Shown here: one piece after another, positions 6,095 through 7,138 of the stretch
Numbering within the stretch: the first letter of the stretch is position 1
Layout: each line of letters begins with the position of its first letter
Source of the DNA: Verrucomicrobiota bacterium
Lineage (GTDB): Bacteria > Verrucomicrobiota > Verrucomicrobiia > Verrucomicrobiales > Verrucomicrobiaceae
Length of the DNA stretch: 7,138 bases
Assembly: GCA_023429545.1 (NCBI GenBank)
Contig: JAEYUU010000702.1
Location: 1 to 7,138 of the forward strand
Reading direction: 5' to 3'
Made by a program: the position numbers and the translations under genes
The notes under the pieces: generated by a model
The model's input: only the letters and a program-made list of their open reading frames with translations
Told to the model about the DNA's origin: nothing
Database searches by the model: none

Positions 6095-6924
6095 CCGGAC
6101 GGCGCGTCGATATCCCACATCCGCTGAACTCGCTCAATGGCCAGGGCCTTTCCGGAAGCAGCGTCCACATCCACGAGCACACCGCAGACCTTTACCGGAC
6201 CTCGGGCCACGTGATGGCGGCTGGGCATCAGCGTGGTGAAGCGCGCAATTGCCGCCTGCACCTCCATGCCGATGCAGGAGTCCAGCGGTCCGCACATGCC
6301 CGCATCGCAGAGAAAGGCAGTGCCTTCCGGCAGGATGCGCTCGTCCGCGGTCTGCACATGCGTGTGTGTGCCCACCACGGCAGAGACCCTGCCATCCAGG
6401 AACCATCCCATGGCCACCTTCTCACTGGTGGTCTCGCTGTGCACATCCACGAAGATGACCTTGGTTTCCTCCCGCATCTTCTCCACTTCTGCCTGCATCA
6501 CCGTGAAGGGATTCTCCAGCAACATCTTCATGAAGGTGCGGCCCTGCACATTCATGACGCCCACCTTGCCCTTCTTCGTCTCCAGCACCACGGAGCCGCT
6601 GCCGGGCGTGCCTTCAGGATAATTGATGGGACGGAGCAACCGCGGCTCCTCCTCGAACCACGGGATGATCTCCTTCTGATCCCACACGTGGTCACCGGTG
6701 GTCACCACGGCGGCGCCGGCGCGCATGAGGCCGATGGCGAGTTTTGGCGTGAGGCCGCGCCCGCCGGCCATGTTTTCCCCGTTGACGATGGCGAAGTCCA
6801 CGGAGAACTCCTCCTTGAGCTTGGGCAGCAATTCTCCCACCGCGCGGCGGCCCGGATCTCCCATGACGTCACCAAGGAAAAGAATGCGAATGGTACTGTC
6901 GTCAGGGGCATCGATCATGAGCAT
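6091..6924 (-). CDS. ymdB: YmdB-type (TIGR00282) metallophosphoesterase
   Basis: The 277-residue cytoplasmic protein is a full-length member of the YmdB family, whose Bacillus subtilis member is a 2',3'-/3',5'-cyclic nucleotide phosphodiesterase that influences biofilm and motility genes. Signatures in order are IRILFLGDVMGDPGR (metal ligand D19), VNGENMAGG (E50, N51), TTGDHVWDQKE (D78, H79), RPINYPEGTPG, NVQGRTFM, VDVHSETTSEK (H162), VVGTHTHVQTAD (H187, H189) and CDAGMCGP. All metal-binding positions are present, but the usual Asn before the second-motif His is Asp78. The ATG at 6922-6924 is used here; a second ATG two codons on (6916-6918) is equally close to the conserved start, and neither has a clear ribosome binding site. 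The stop overlaps the stop of the propeller gene. The start faces a divergent gene 47 bases away. Confidence 0.95.
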   Translation of the reverse strand: MLMIDAPDDSTIRILFLGDVMGDPGRRAVGELLPKLKEEFSVDFAIVNGENMAGGRGLTPKLAIGLMRAGAAVVTTGDHVWDQKEIIPWFEEEPRLLRPINYPEGTPGSGSVVLETKKGKVGVMNVQGRTFMKMLLENPFTVMQAEVEKMREETKVIFVDVHSETTSEKVAMGWFLDGRVSAVVGTHTHVQTADERILPEGTAFLCDAGMCGPLDSCIGMEVQAAIARFTTLMPSRHHVARGPVKVCGVLVDVDAASGKALAIERVQRMWDIDAPSG

Positions 6925-6971
6925 GGTATTTGGAGATGAATTGCCCGTGAATCAAGTTTAGGCTGAAGGTC
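6925..6971. promoter_or_regulatory. 47-base divergent spacer between ymdB-type gene and next gene
   Basis: Two genes start outward from this short spacer, so their promoters must lie here or overlap the neighbouring coding sequence. The spacer is A/T-richer than its surroundings. TAGG (6959-6962) and GAAGG (6965-6969) precede the ATG at 6972 and could contribute to ribosome binding there, although the spacing of GAAGG is too short to be ideal. No convincing -35/-10 pair was found on either strand. Confidence 0.4.
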
Positions 6972-7138
6972 ATGTCATTCTGGAGACGTCTCAAGCCCGC
7001 AGCCAGCGCGATGGCCATCGCCCTGTGCGGGGAGGTCATGCTTGCGCAGACGCCCACGACGCCTACCACCCCTTCGCCAGCACCCCCGCCCCCTGTCCCA
7101 GCCTCTCCGGTCCGTCCCGACATGGCACAGGATGAGGC
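6972..7138 (+). CDS. Exported proline-rich protein, N-terminal part only
   Basis: An open frame starts at the ATG at 6972 and runs off the window after 55 full codons. The first 26 residues look like a signal peptide: MSFWRRLK supplies positive charge, a moderately hydrophobic stretch follows (AASAMAIALCGEVML), and cleavage after LA or AQ is plausible. Residues 27-46 are a low-complexity segment in which 10 of 20 residues are Pro, with Thr and Ala filling most of the rest. This is probably the linker in front of an exported domain that lies beyond the window, so the family cannot be named. It is divergent from the ymdB-type gene with a 47-base spacer. GAAGG just before the ATG gives some support for the start. 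Confidence 0.7.
   Translation, partial: MSFWRRLKPAASAMAIALCGEVMLAQTPTTPTTPSPAPPPPVPASPVRPDMAQDE

Noticed and set aside
6067..6939. Long + strand open frame of 290 codons opposite the ymdB-type gene
   Set aside because: The - strand frame is an unmistakable TIGR00282 protein. The + strand translation is His-rich low-information sequence typical of an antisense shadow.

Overview
The window is GC-rich (roughly 60 %) chromosomal bacterial DNA with ordinary housekeeping and cell-envelope content. The protein types suggest a Verrucomicrobiota or related PVC-group bacterium: a secreted PQQ-like propeller opening with DWPQWRGP, a secreted alpha/beta hydrolase with an extra C-terminal domain, a COG4324-type lipoprotein aminopeptidase, and long Pro/Ala/Thr-rich linkers behind membrane anchors. 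This placement is inference; no rRNA or other marker gene is present. I see no tRNA, rRNA, CRISPR array, insertion sequence, phage gene or defence system.

Left part (1-1802). The basic C-terminus of an unidentified + strand gene ends at 69 and is followed by a good hairpin without a T tract. Convergent to it lies an unrecognised single-pass membrane protein (297-1241, - strand) with a disordered linker and two extracytoplasmic domains. Then comes a 561-base stretch with no supportable gene. Its right half holds dyads and spaced direct repeats that look like protein-binding sites upstream of the Nudix gene.

Middle part (1803-6094). Four + strand genes follow with short gaps (15, 46 and 34 bases) and are probably co-transcribed: a cytoplasmic Nudix hydrolase, a lipoprotein zinc aminopeptidase (PF10023 type), a secreted alpha/beta hydrolase of the acetylxylan-esterase/dienelactone-hydrolase kind, and a secreted PQQ-like beta-propeller protein. 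Three of the four products carry export signals, so the unit mainly serves the periplasm or outer envelope. No shared pathway is evident.

Right part (6091-7138). A ymdB-type (TIGR00282) cyclic-nucleotide phosphodiesterase gene runs on the - strand. Its stop codon overlaps the stop of the propeller gene by four bases, leaving no room for a terminator. Only 47 bases separate its start from a divergent + strand gene encoding an exported, proline-rich N-terminus that is cut off by the window end.

The most notable points are the repeat-and-palindrome cluster at 1577-1694, an Asn-to-Asp change at a metal-ligand position of the YmdB-like enzyme, the convergent stop overlap, and the unrecognised envelope protein. 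I found no convincing new multi-gene system.
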